A DNA stretch of 53,509 nucleotides, taken from an uncultured Bacteroidota bacterium (GTDB lineage Bacteria > Bacteroidota > Rhodothermia > Rhodothermales > Salinibacteraceae). Under the pieces are notes generated by a model. It was not told where the DNA came from, searched no databases, and saw only the letters and a list, made by a program, of their open reading frames with translations. The stretch covers positions 1 to 53,509 of the forward strand of contig CAKZLV010000164.1 in NCBI GenBank assembly GCA_937127285.1, given 5' to 3'. The position numbers were made by a program, and so were the translations under genes. Shown piece by piece: positions 18,449 through 26,438 of the stretch (its first letter is position 1; each line of letters opens with the position of its first letter).

Positions 18449-20263
18449 ATGGACGTCTCCTCTTCCGAACCCTCCGCGAACGGGACCGACCGTGTGCGCT
18501 GGACGCTTCACGACCTGCACGCCGGTCCCGAGGACGCGAAAGAAAGCCTCGACGCGGCCGCCGACGCCGCCGACGCGCTGGCCGACGACGCCCGGGGGCA
18601 GATCGCCGACCTCTCCGCGCCCGAGCTGGCGCGCGTCCTCGAGCGCGTCGAGGCCGTTCAAGACCGCGTCGGTCGCGCCTACGCTTACGCCTATCTCCGG
18701 TGGTCGACCGACACCACCGATTCGTCTCGCGGAGCGCTGCTGCAGGAAGTGCGCGAGCGGGCCAACCGGATCCGCCAGACGCTCGTCTTCGTGGAGGTCG
18801 AATGGGCCGACGTCTCCGAAGAACGAGCGGAGGCGCTCCTCGCCGAGGAGGCGCTGGCGGACTACCGCCACTTCCTGGAGGTCGAGCACCTGCAGCGCGA
18901 GCACGTCCTCTCCGAGCCCGAAGAAAAGATCCTCTCGGAAAAGAACGTGACCGGGCGCTCGGCCTGGACGCGCTTTTTCGACGAGACGATGGGCGCCACG
19001 ACGTTCGAACTGGACGGGGAGGAGCTGTCGCAACAGGAAATCCTCTCCAACCTCTACGAAGCGGACCGCGACCTGCGCCGCCGCTCGGCCCTCGCCTTTA
19101 CGGAGGGACTGGAGGACAACCTACGCTCGCTCACCTTCGTCTTTAACACCGTCCTGGCCGACAAGGCATCCACCGATCGCCTGCGCGGCTACGACCACTG
19201 GCTGGCAAGCCGCAACCGGTCGAACGAGGTCGACGAGGAGACGGTCGGGGCCCTCATCGAGGCCGTCACCTCGCGCTACGACCTCGTCGCCCGCTTCTAC
19301 CGCCTCAAGAAAGACCTGCTGGGGCTCGACGAGCTGAAGGACTACGACCGCTACGCCCCGGTCGGGGACGCGGACACGACGTACGAGTGGGGACGGGCTC
19401 GCGACCTCGTGCTGGATGCGTACGGAGACTTCCATCCGGAGATGGCCGACGCTGCCGGACGCTTCTTCGAGCAGAACTGGATCGATGCCGCCGTCGCACC
19501 CGGCAAGCGGAGCGGGGCGTTCAGTCACGGCACGGTGCCGAGCGCTCATCCGTACGTGATGCTCAACTACACCGAGAAGGCCCGCGACGTGCAGACCCTG
19601 GCCCACGAACTCGGCCACGGCGTGCATCAGTACCTCTCCCGGGAGCAGAGTATCTTTCATCACGGGACCCCCTTGACCACCGCCGAGACCGCCTCCGTCT
19701 TCGGCGAAATGCTTGTCTTCCAGCGCCTCTTGAAGCGCGAGGACGATCCCGAGAACCGGCTGGCGCTCCTCGTCGGCAAGATCGACGACACGCTGGCGAC
19801 CGTCTTCCGCCAGGTCGCCATGAACCGGTTCGAAGACCGCATCCACACCGCCCGGCGCGAGGACGGGGAACTCGACGCCGACCGCTTCTCCGAGCTCTGG
19901 ATGCAGACGCAGGAGGCGATGTTCGAGGGAAGCGTCACGCTGGGCGACCACTACCGGCTGTGGTGGAGCTACATCCCGCACTTCCTGCACTCCCCGGGCT
20001 ACGTCTATGCCTACGCGTTCGGCGAACTGCTCGTCCTCGCGCTCTATGCGCGCTATCAGAACACCGGCGCCGACGATGCCTTTGCCGACACGTACATGGA
20101 CCTGCTGCGGGCCGGCGGCTCGGACTGGCCGCACCGCCTCGTGGGTACGCTGGGCGTGGATCTGACCGACACGGACTTCTGGCAGCAGGGGCTCGGCGAA
20201 ATCGAAACCCTCATTGAAGATGCGGAGGCGCTTGCCCGCAAGACGGACGGAGCGCTCGCCTGA
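18449..20263 (+). CDS. pepF: Oligoendopeptidase F (M3 family)
   Basis: The 604-residue cytosolic zinc metallopeptidase cleaves short peptides. The M3 catalytic motif 'LAHELGHGVHQY' has zinc ligands His386 and His390 with Glu387, and a third ligand lies in the following 'TAETASVFGEML'. The N-terminal helical domain begins 'WTLHDLHAGPEDA', a form of the typical 'WDLSDLY' opening. The C-terminus has 'HYRLWWSYIPHFLHSPGYVYAYAFG', a signature of the PepF branch. I chose the ATG at 18449; a TTG at 18431 adds only six residues. The stop overlaps an ATG (TGATG), hinting at coupling to the next gene. Confidence 0.95.
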   Translation: MDVSSSEPSANGTDRVRWTLHDLHAGPEDAKESLDAAADAADALADDARGQIADLSAPELARVLERVEAVQDRVGRAYAYAYLRWSTDTTDSSRGALLQEVRERANRIRQTLVFVEVEWADVSEERAEALLAEEALADYRHFLEVEHLQREHVLSEPEEKILSEKNVTGRSAWTRFFDETMGATTFELDGEELSQQEILSNLYEADRDLRRRSALAFTEGLEDNLRSLTFVFNTVLADKASTDRLRGYDHWLASRNRSNEVDEETVGALIEAVTSRYDLVARFYRLKKDLLGLDELKDYDRYAPVGDADTTYEWGRARDLVLDAYGDFHPEMADAAGRFFEQNWIDAAVAPGKRSGAFSHGTVPSAHPYVMLNYTEKARDVQTLAHELGHGVHQYLSREQSIFHHGTPLTTAETASVFGEMLVFQRLLKREDDPENRLALLVGKIDDTLATVFRQVAMNRFEDRIHTARREDGELDADRFSELWMQTQEAMFEGSVTLGDHYRLWWSYIPHFLHSPGYVYAYAFGELLVLALYARYQNTGADDAFADTYMDLLRAGGSDWPHRLVGTLGVDLTDTDFWQQGLGEIETLIEDAEALARKTDGALA

Positions 20264-20966
20264 TGTCCGCCCCTCCCCCTTCCCTCTGCCCCTTGGATCG
20301 ACCCGTCCGTTCGCCATCGCACACCGAGAGAGTGGAACGCCGGACTTCTGGGACGTCCGGTATGCCGAAACCGATTATCTCTTCGGCACCGGGCCGAACG
20401 CGTTCGTCGCCGACGCGGCCGAACGGCTTCCCGTGCCGAGCCGGGTCGTCGAGCTCGGCGCTGGGGAGGCGCGTACGCTCGTGTGGCTCGCCGCCCAGCA
20501 CGGCCACCGGCCGACGGCGGTCGACTTCTCTGCCGCCGCGCTCGACGGCGCCCGGCGTCTGGCCCGGGCTCACGGGGTGGACCTGGAGACCGTCGCCGCC
20601 GACGTCCGGGCCTGGACGCCGACCGGCCGCTCATGGGACGCGGCCATCGTGACGTTCGTGCAGCTTCTTCCGGCGGAGCGTCAGCGGCTCTACCGGCTCC
20701 TTCGAGCCGTCGTGCGCCCGGGTGGATGGATTCTGGGGCAATGGTTTCGCCCCGATCACCTGCGAGGGAATTACGACCGGGTCGGGCCGAGCACCGAAGA
20801 CCGGATGGTACCGGTCGAAGAACTCCGCTCGGCCTTCGACGCCGACCGCCTGGACGTTTGCGAGAGCCGCGACGTGCAGCTGCACGAGGGCCCGTTTCTG
20901 CAGGGGCGCGCAGCCTGCGCTCAGCTTGCTGCCCGGCGGGGCGAGGCCGGCGTCCCCGCTCCGTAG
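20220..20966 (+). CDS. SAM-dependent methyltransferase, start uncertain
   Basis: The conserved part starts at 'DFWDVRYAETDYLFGTGPN'. It runs through the SAM-binding 'RVVELGAGEARTLVWLA' (motif I), 'AVDFSAAALDGARRLA', and 'SWDAAIVTFVQLL' to 'VVRPGGWILGQWF', a class I methyltransferase of the small tellurite-resistance (TehB)-like type. The only ATG or TTG in this frame before the conserved region is at 20220 or 20214, inside the end of pepF, giving a ~40-residue Arg/Pro-rich leader unlike the family. An ATG at 20263 forms TGATG with the pepF stop but lies in another frame. Either a rare CTG (20286) is used or there is a one-base shift. Substrate unknown. Confidence 0.75.
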   Translation: MRRRLPARRTERSPDVRPSPFPLPLGSTRPFAIAHRESGTPDFWDVRYAETDYLFGTGPNAFVADAAERLPVPSRVVELGAGEARTLVWLAAQHGHRPTAVDFSAAALDGARRLARAHGVDLETVAADVRAWTPTGRSWDAAIVTFVQLLPAERQRLYRLLRAVVRPGGWILGQWFRPDHLRGNYDRVGPSTEDRMVPVEELRSAFDADRLDVCESRDVQLHEGPFLQGRAACAQLAARRGEAGVPAP

Positions 20967-20984
20967 CCGGCCCCTCTCTGCGGC

Positions 20985-21085
20985 TCGCCCAGCGTCGGGT
21001 TCCCAGCGTCGGGTTCCCAGGGCGGGCTCCCACCGGCGGTCTCCCAAGGGGGCTCCGGGGAGCTTCCAAGGGCAGGTTCTCGCCG
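20985..21085. repeat. 14-bp GC-rich repeat region
   Basis: CAGCGTCGGGTTCC occurs twice in tandem and is followed by diverged copies (CAGGGCGGGCTCC, CACCGGCGGTCTCC and later GGC/AAGGG words) at 13-14-bp spacing. It lies between the methyltransferase and SDR genes. Confidence 0.7.
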
Positions 21086-21190
21086 GCGGGGACCTTCCGC
21101 CGGGGGCCAGCGGCACCGACGGTTTATCACCGGCGAAGATCTTGCTATCTTGCCCGTGCGCTGGCTTCTCACACTCCGATCGCACAGCTG

Positions 21191-21952
21191 ATGGACCCAT
21201 CCTTGAAAGATCGCGTCGTGCTCGTTACCGGAGGCGGATCCGGAATCGGCCGCAGCATTGCCCTGGCGTTTGCGGAGGCCGGCGCCCATGTGGCGGTGGC
21301 CGACCGCGACGAAGATAAAGCCCAGGACGTGGCCGATGACGTCCAGGCCCAGGGCCAAGACGCCCTGCCGGTCTGCGTCGACGTCTCGGATTCGGGGGCG
21401 GTGGAGAAGATGCTGGACCTCGTCTCCGACGCCCTCGGCCCCATCGGCTGCGCGTGCAACAATGCCGGCATCGAGGGCCCGCGCGGCCCCACCGCCTCGG
21501 TGACGGAATCGGACTGGGACCAGGTCATGAGCGTGAATCTCCGCGGCGTGTGGATCTGCATGAAGCACGAAATCCGCCAGATGCGCGAACGCGGCGGAAG
21601 CATCGTGAACATCGCGTCCGTCTTCGGATCCGTGGGCGTGGCCAAGGCTCCCCTGCGCGTCGCCGCCGACCATGGCGTCGTCGGCCTTACCAAGGCGGCC
21701 GCGCTCGAGTATGCCGACGACGACCTGCGCGTGAACGCCGTCTGCCCGTCCTTCGTCGACACCTCCATGCAGGTTCGCACCGGCACGCTCATCCACCCGG
21801 AAGAGCGCCAGGCGGCCGTCGAGTCCCATCCGATTCGCCGGTTCGCATCGGCCGACGAGGTGGCGCAGGCCGTCCTCTGGCTCGCCTCCGATCGCGCCTC
21901 CTTCGTCACGGGACAGACGCTGCACGTCGACGGAGGCTACACGGCCAGGTAG
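21191..21952 (+). CDS. Short-chain dehydrogenase/reductase lacking catalytic Tyr and Lys
   Basis: The 253-residue protein has a classical SDR fold. It carries the cofactor motif 'VTGGGSGIG' (residues 13-21), an acidic residue after strand 2 ('VAVADRDE', favouring NAD), 'NNAG', 'NIAS' with Ser143, and the C-terminal 'TGQTLHVDGGY'. The YxxxK motif should lie 13 residues after Ser143. Here the sequence is 'RVAADHGVVGLTK', so Tyr is Arg156 and Lys is Asp160, while the flanking 'HGVVGLTKAAALEY' is perfectly conserved. The protein is therefore probably not a standard oxidoreductase. It may be a binding or regulatory protein, or use other chemistry. The start ATG at 21191 is clear. Confidence 0.9.
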   Translation: MDPSLKDRVVLVTGGGSGIGRSIALAFAEAGAHVAVADRDEDKAQDVADDVQAQGQDALPVCVDVSDSGAVEKMLDLVSDALGPIGCACNNAGIEGPRGPTASVTESDWDQVMSVNLRGVWICMKHEIRQMRERGGSIVNIASVFGSVGVAKAPLRVAADHGVVGLTKAAALEYADDDLRVNAVCPSFVDTSMQVRTGTLIHPEERQAAVESHPIRRFASADEVAQAVLWLASDRASFVTGQTLHVDGGYTAR

Positions 21953-22185
21953 CAGCGACCGCGGCGGCCGCTGCCCGCCTCGGTGCCGGCACGAGGGGCA
22001 GCTTCCCGCGGGCAGGGGGGGGGACTCCCCGGCACGGATCGATGACAATTCCCCACGTGCAGGTCGGTCTCCAGACCCCGTTCTCCGTACATACAGACGG
22101 ACGGATGCGGCCGGGTATCGACCCGGTCTCTGCCGGCCCGTACGCGCGAACAGCCCTGCACGCGAGACCGCCGGGGTGCCCGGGT
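21953..22185. other. Intergenic region after the SDR gene
   Basis: About 230 bp with no gene. It holds a run of G (about 22015-22022) and no strong hairpin. Two 15-bp arrays follow. Confidence 0.4.
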
Positions 22186-22245
22186 CGACCAAGAAACCAT
22201 CAACCAAGAAACCATCGACCGAGAAACCATCGACTGAGAATCCGT
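22186..22245. repeat. 15-bp tandem array (4 units)
   Basis: Units CGACCAAGAAACCAT, CAACCAAGAAACCAT, CGACCGAGAAACCAT and CGACTGAGAATCCGT are contiguous, with a strict 15-bp period and increasing divergence along the array. Confidence 0.9.
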
Positions 22246-22297
22246 TTGCGGGCGTTGACATCAACCGCGGCCGGACGGCGAGACCGGGGCCCTTCCG

Positions 22298-22387
22298 TTT
22301 TCGGGCCCTGCCGTTCAAGGTTCTGCTGTTCAAGGTTCCGCCGTTCAAGACCTTTCTGTTCGGGACCCTTCTGTTCAAGACCAGTGC
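22298..22387. repeat. 15-bp tandem array (5-6 units)
   Basis: From 22313, GTTCAAGGTTCTGCT, GTTCAAGGTTCCGCC, GTTCAAGACCTTTCT, GTTCGGGACCCTTCT and GTTCAAGACCAGTGC follow each other. A weaker unit precedes them. The unit is unrelated to that of the array 70 bp upstream. Confidence 0.9.
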
Positions 22388-22450
22388 CCTCGCCTCCCGG
22401 CTCTGCGGCCGTCCCGTTTGCCGATTTCTGCTCACCGTCACCTACCCATC

Positions 22451-23404
22451 ATGCTCCACCTCGACAACATCCTGCTGGCCCGCGATTTCTCCCCGATCTC
22501 GAACCAGGCGCTCCGGCACGGGCTCGACCTGGCACGCCGGACCGGCGCCACGCTTCACGTCTTGTTCGCGGAGGTGCTTCACGAAAGTCCGCTCGGCGCA
22601 GACGAGCAGCCGGCCCCTGCGAGCGATCTGGAGGAGATCCGCGAGCAGCTGCGGCAGGACGGCAACGGAGCACCGCTGGCAACCGACCCCACCACCGTTC
22701 AGATCGAAGAAGCCGTCGTGCGCGACGTGGCGGCAGCGCCGGCGATTCTTAACTACGCCGACGATCACGACATCGATCTGATCACGCTCGGCACCCACGG
22801 GCGGCGCGGGGTGAAGCGGCTTCTGCTCGGAAGCGTGGCCGAAGAGGTCGTGCGCCACGCCGACCGCCCGGTCCTCACCGTGCGCGGACGCGAGAACACG
22901 CACGACCAGGGGGCGCCGTCGATCGATCAAATCCTGGTTCCCGTCGACTTCTCCAAGCATTCGCGGAAAGCACTGCGCACGACGCAGGAGATGGCGCGCG
23001 TCTACGGCGCCCGCATCGACGCCCTCCACGTGGTGGAGGAGACGCTCCATCCCGCCTTCTACGTGGGCGGTGTGAAGTCCATTCACGACCTCGACCCCAA
23101 GATCGAGGCGAAAGCGCAGGAGCGCCTTACGGAGTTCGTTGAGGCCACGCTCGAAGCGGAAACCGATCGCGCCACGCACGTGCGCCTCGGCACGGCTGCA
23201 CCCGCCATCGCGGAGTTTGTTGACGAGAACGGGATCGACATGATCACCATCGCCACGCACGGGCAGTCCAGCCTCGACCGATTTCTCCTGGGGAGTGTGA
23301 CCGAGAAGGTCGTGCGCCACGTGGGCTGCCCAGTTCTCACGGTGAAAGCCTTCGGCCGGTCGCTCGTTGCCCCCGCGCCGGCCGCCGAAGCCGCCCGCTC
23401 GTGA
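22451..23404 (+). CDS. Universal stress protein, tandem UspA domains (1 of 3)
   Basis: The 317-residue cytosolic protein contains two UspA domains (about residues 1-150 and 158-305). The first ends with a complete ATP-binding motif 'GTHGRRGVKRLLLGS' (G-x2-G-x9-G-S). The second has 'ATHGQSSLDRFLLGS', in which Ala replaces the first Gly. Each domain starts with the usual 'ILLARDFS' or 'ILVPVDFS' strand. The second domain carries an insert around 'HPAFYVGGVKSIHDLDPKIEAKA', which recalls USPs of halophiles. The ATG at 22451 begins the first strand. It is the first of three consecutive paralogues. Confidence 0.93.
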   Translation: MLHLDNILLARDFSPISNQALRHGLDLARRTGATLHVLFAEVLHESPLGADEQPAPASDLEEIREQLRQDGNGAPLATDPTTVQIEEAVVRDVAAAPAILNYADDHDIDLITLGTHGRRGVKRLLLGSVAEEVVRHADRPVLTVRGRENTHDQGAPSIDQILVPVDFSKHSRKALRTTQEMARVYGARIDALHVVEETLHPAFYVGGVKSIHDLDPKIEAKAQERLTEFVEATLEAETDRATHVRLGTAAPAIAEFVDENGIDMITIATHGQSSLDRFLLGSVTEKVVRHVGCPVLTVKAFGRSLVAPAPAAEAARS

Positions 23405-23499
23405 AACGGGGCGCCGCCGCCGTGCCGGATCGCATCCGCCGTGCCGACCCCACCCGCCGCCCTTCGTCACCCGCCTGCGCTCGTGCCCCATCTTCCCCC

Positions 23500-24417
23500 A
23501 TGCTTCGCATTGACCGCGTTCTGTTTCCGACCGATCGCTCCGACAGCGCCGAGCAGGCCCGGCGCCACGCCTCCTTTCTCGCCGACCGCCACGGCGCCCA
23601 GCTTCACGCCATCCGTGTCGAGGAACGCGAGGCCGACTGGAACGACGTAATCGACATCCAGGAGGCCGATGTCCTGTCGGACCTTCGGCTCGACGCCGAC
23701 CCCGGCGCGCTCTCCCCAACCCAGGTCGTGGAGCGGTCGTTCGTGCACCCGTCGGTCGCCGACGGAATCCTCTCCTATGCCGCCGAGCACGACATCGACC
23801 TGATCGTGATGGGCACGCACGGACGGCGCGGCGTCCAGCGATGGATGATGGGAAGCATTGCCGAGGAGGTCGTGCGCCGCTCGGAGTGCCCGGTCCTTAC
23901 CGTGGTGGCCCGAACGCAGGACCCGGACGATGAGGCGCCGGCGTCGGTGGGGCGACTCCTGGTTCCGGTCGACTTCTCCGACCCGACCGACTCGCTGATC
24001 GGCCACGCGCGCGAGATCGCCCTGGCCTACGATGCCGACATCGCGCTGCTGCACGTCATCGAGCCCGTGTCGCTTCCGAACGCCTACGGGACCGCGCCCC
24101 TCACGCTCGATCCGGACAGCGTGCGCGAGGACGCCCGTGCGGCGCTGGAAGACCGAGCGGATCGGCTCCGGGAGGCCGGGCTCGACGTCGACACCCACCT
24201 GCGCACCGGTCACCCGGCCGAGAACATCCTTGCGGCCGTCGAGGACGAGGCAGCCGACGTCGTCACCATCGCCACCCACGGGCGTACCGGCATGCGGCGT
24301 ATCCTGCTGGGAAGCATCGCGGAGAAGGTCGTCCGCCGCGCACCCGTGCCCGTCTTCACCGTTACGTCCTTCGGCCGATCCCTTATCGACGCGCCGGCTG
24401 CATCGGCGCGCTCGTAA
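23500..24417 (+). CDS. Universal stress protein, tandem UspA domains (2 of 3)
   Basis: The 305-residue protein has the same two-domain layout: 'VLFPTDRSD' opens domain 1, which has the motif 'GTHGRRGVQRWMMGS', and 'LLVPVDFSD' opens domain 2, with 'ATHGRTGMRRILLGS'. As in the preceding gene, the first Gly of the second motif is Ala. Its C-terminal tail ('VTSFGRSLIDAPAASARS') closely parallels that of the first paralogue ('VKAFGRSLVAPAPAAEAARS'), which supports a recent duplication of these two. I chose the ATG at 23500 because it starts the first strand; upstream in-frame residues look like spacer. Confidence 0.93.
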   Translation: MLRIDRVLFPTDRSDSAEQARRHASFLADRHGAQLHAIRVEEREADWNDVIDIQEADVLSDLRLDADPGALSPTQVVERSFVHPSVADGILSYAAEHDIDLIVMGTHGRRGVQRWMMGSIAEEVVRRSECPVLTVVARTQDPDDEAPASVGRLLVPVDFSDPTDSLIGHAREIALAYDADIALLHVIEPVSLPNAYGTAPLTLDPDSVREDARAALEDRADRLREAGLDVDTHLRTGHPAENILAAVEDEAADVVTIATHGRTGMRRILLGSIAEKVVRRAPVPVFTVTSFGRSLIDAPAASARS

Positions 24418-24509
24418 TCCCCCGCGCCTGCGATCCCCCCTACGCCCGCTGCCGAGTTCACCTTCTCGCCCGTACACCTCGCCCGTCCCGATCACCGTGC
24501 CCGCGTCCT

Positions 24510-25505
24510 ATGTTTGCCCCCGAACGCATTCTGCACCCGACCGACTTTTCCGACAGCGCCCGGAGCGCCTTTCGGTATGCCGTGCACATCGCCGAGCAGC
24601 ACGACGCCGACCTTCACGTCCTCCACGTCGTGACCGACTTCGGGGTCGACCCGGTTCGCGGTGCCTTCGAGAGCGGAGTCGATGAAGAGGCCTACTACGA
24701 GCGCCTTGAGTCGGAGGCCGAGCGGCAGCTGCAGCAGCTCCGCGAGGACGCATCGAGGGCCGGGGTTCAGTTGAAAACGACGACGCGCCGCCATCCCGAC
24801 CCGGAAACCGCCATCTGTGCGGTGGCGGAGGAGAAGAAGATGGACGTCATCGCCATGGGCACGCACGGCCGGCGAGCGTTGTCGCGGATGATCCTGGGCA
24901 GCGTGGCGGAGTCGGTCATGCGGCAGGCGCCCTGCGCGGTGCTGACGGTCCGGGAAGGAGACGTTCCGGAAGACATCGCCGTGCAGAAGATCCTGACGCC
25001 GGTGGACCTTTCGGAATACTCCGTACCGCTTCTTCGAGAGGCAGCGGACGTGGCGAACACCTTCGGCGCTACGCTCGACGTCCTCCACGTCGTGGAGCCG
25101 CTGCCCTTTCCCGTGCCGCTCGTCGGCGGGTTTACGCTCAACGACCTCGCGGTGGAGCCGACGCAGCGCGCCGAGGAACAGGTAAACGACTGTTTGAAGA
25201 GAGCCGGTGTGTCGTCGCCCCCGGCCCGGATGCACCTTGAGGAAGGGCATGCTGCCATGACCATCCTGGATGCAGCCGGCGACCTGGAGGCAGACCTGAT
25301 CTGCATCGCCTCTCACGGACTGTCGGGCATGACGCGGATGCTGGTCGGGAGCGTCACCGCGCGCGTCGTGCGTCGCGCCTCGTGCCCGGTCCTCACCCTC
25401 CGCGTGGAGGCGGAAGAACGGGGAGACGACGCGGATCAGCCTCCGGAGGACGAAGCGACCTCTTCGGACGAAGCGGCCCCTCCGAGCGAGAGCGCATCGA
25501 GCTAG
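24510..25505 (+). CDS. Universal stress protein, tandem UspA domains (3 of 3)
   Basis: The 331-residue protein again has two UspA domains: 'ILHPTDFSD' and 'GTHGRRALSRMILGS' in the first, 'ILTPVDLSE' and 'ASHGLSGMTRMLVGS' in the second. A strongly acidic tail of about 30 residues ('ERGDDADQPPEDEATSSDEA...') is unique to this copy. It is more diverged from the other two than they are from each other. The gap to the preceding gene is 92 bp, so the three may form one transcript. Confidence 0.93.
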   Translation: MFAPERILHPTDFSDSARSAFRYAVHIAEQHDADLHVLHVVTDFGVDPVRGAFESGVDEEAYYERLESEAERQLQQLREDASRAGVQLKTTTRRHPDPETAICAVAEEKKMDVIAMGTHGRRALSRMILGSVAESVMRQAPCAVLTVREGDVPEDIAVQKILTPVDLSEYSVPLLREAADVANTFGATLDVLHVVEPLPFPVPLVGGFTLNDLAVEPTQRAEEQVNDCLKRAGVSSPPARMHLEEGHAAMTILDAAGDLEADLICIASHGLSGMTRMLVGSVTARVVRRASCPVLTLRVEAEERGDDADQPPEDEATSSDEAAPPSESASS

Positions 25506-25636
25506 CGGACGGGGGACGACCGGGCCTGCGCGCAGCCCACACCGGTTGCTTCCGGGCCCGTACGGCCTACCGCCACCGGAGGCCCCGTCAGCTGCCGCAT
25601 ACCGCCCGTGAGCGAAATCGTCCCCGATGTTATCTG

Positions 25637-26335
25637 ATGTCGTCCACCGAGCCGTCGCCATCGCCGTCCACGCCGATCCCTACGATCCATCTCTGGAGTG
25701 GCGGCAAAGATGCCCTGCTGGCCCTCGACGTGCTCGCGCGGTCGGACGCCTACCGTCCGGCGGCCCTGACCACCGTCGTCGTTGACGACGCAGAGACGGT
25801 ACGCATGCACGGGACGCCCGTGGCGCTGGTCCGTCGGCAGGCAGACGCGCTGGGCCTTCCGCTCACGGTGGTTCGCGTGCCGCGCCGTGCAACGAACGCG
25901 CAGTACGAGCAGGCACTCGCAGCGTCGCTGGGCCCGCTTCGGTCGGATGGCCTTCGCACGGTCGTCGTGGCAGACATCCACCTCGAGGACATCCGGGCCT
26001 ACCGCGAAGACGTGCTCCGTCGGATCGGTGTCGATGCGGTCTTCCCGATCTGGAAGCGCGCGCCCGGTCGCCTGGCCAGGCGGTTTCTGGACCGGGGCTA
26101 TCGGGCCGTCGTCGCGAGCGTCGACGTCACGCAGCTGGATGCGTCGGCGGCCGGGCGGAGGTACGACCGCAGATTCCTCGCCGACCTTCCGGCCGGCGTC
26201 GACCCCTGTGGGGAGAACGGAGAGTTCCACACGTTCGTCACGGACGGCCCCATCTTTTCGCAGAGCGTCCCGGTGACCGTCGACGGTGTCGAGACGGGCG
26301 AGCGGATGTGCTCTGCCCGCCTGTCGGCGGCGTAA
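25637..26335 (+). CDS. Dph6-related ATP pyrophosphatase
   Basis: The 232-residue protein has the PP-loop 'SGGKDALLAL' (Ser21-Asp25). Further along it has 'VVADIHLEDIRAYREDVL', 'VFPIWKR' and the C-terminal 'CGENGEFHTFVTDGPIF', all hallmarks of the Dph6/ATP-binding MJ0570-type family. In archaea and eukaryotes the family makes the final amide of diphthamide. Bacteria lack diphthamide, so the bacterial role is unknown. It is the last + strand gene before convergent clpC. The ATG at 25637 was chosen because it precedes the first strand 'IHLWSGGKD'; upstream codons overlap the USP gene. Confidence 0.88.
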   Translation: MSSTEPSPSPSTPIPTIHLWSGGKDALLALDVLARSDAYRPAALTTVVVDDAETVRMHGTPVALVRRQADALGLPLTVVRVPRRATNAQYEQALAASLGPLRSDGLRTVVVADIHLEDIRAYREDVLRRIGVDAVFPIWKRAPGRLARRFLDRGYRAVVASVDVTQLDASAAGRRYDRRFLADLPAGVDPCGENGEFHTFVTDGPIFSQSVPVTVDGVETGERMCSARLSAA

Positions 26336-26365
26336 ACAACACCGGTGGAGGAAAAGGTGAAAGGA

Positions 26366-26406
26366 CAAAAAAGCCCTGCGGCAAGAGGTATCCCTGCCGC
26401 AGGGCT
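26366..26406 (-). terminator. Intrinsic terminator of clpC
   Basis: A perfect 12-bp stem (AGCCCTGCGGCA / TGCCGCAGGGCT) with an 11-nt loop is followed on the - strand by a run of five to six T. It lies about 30 bp beyond the clpC stop. On the + strand no T-run follows, so it acts mainly for clpC. Confidence 0.9.
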
Positions 26407-26438
26407 CATTCGTTGCGGAAGCAAGGGGGAGAGGACCC

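Noticed and set aside
22186-22387. CRISPR-like appearance of the repeat arrays
   Set aside because: The repeats are contiguous without spacers, too short (15 bp), and no cas gene is in the window.
24510-24753. Arg-rich antisense frames opposite the stress-protein genes
   Set aside because: Compositional shadows of the USP coding sequence with no start context.
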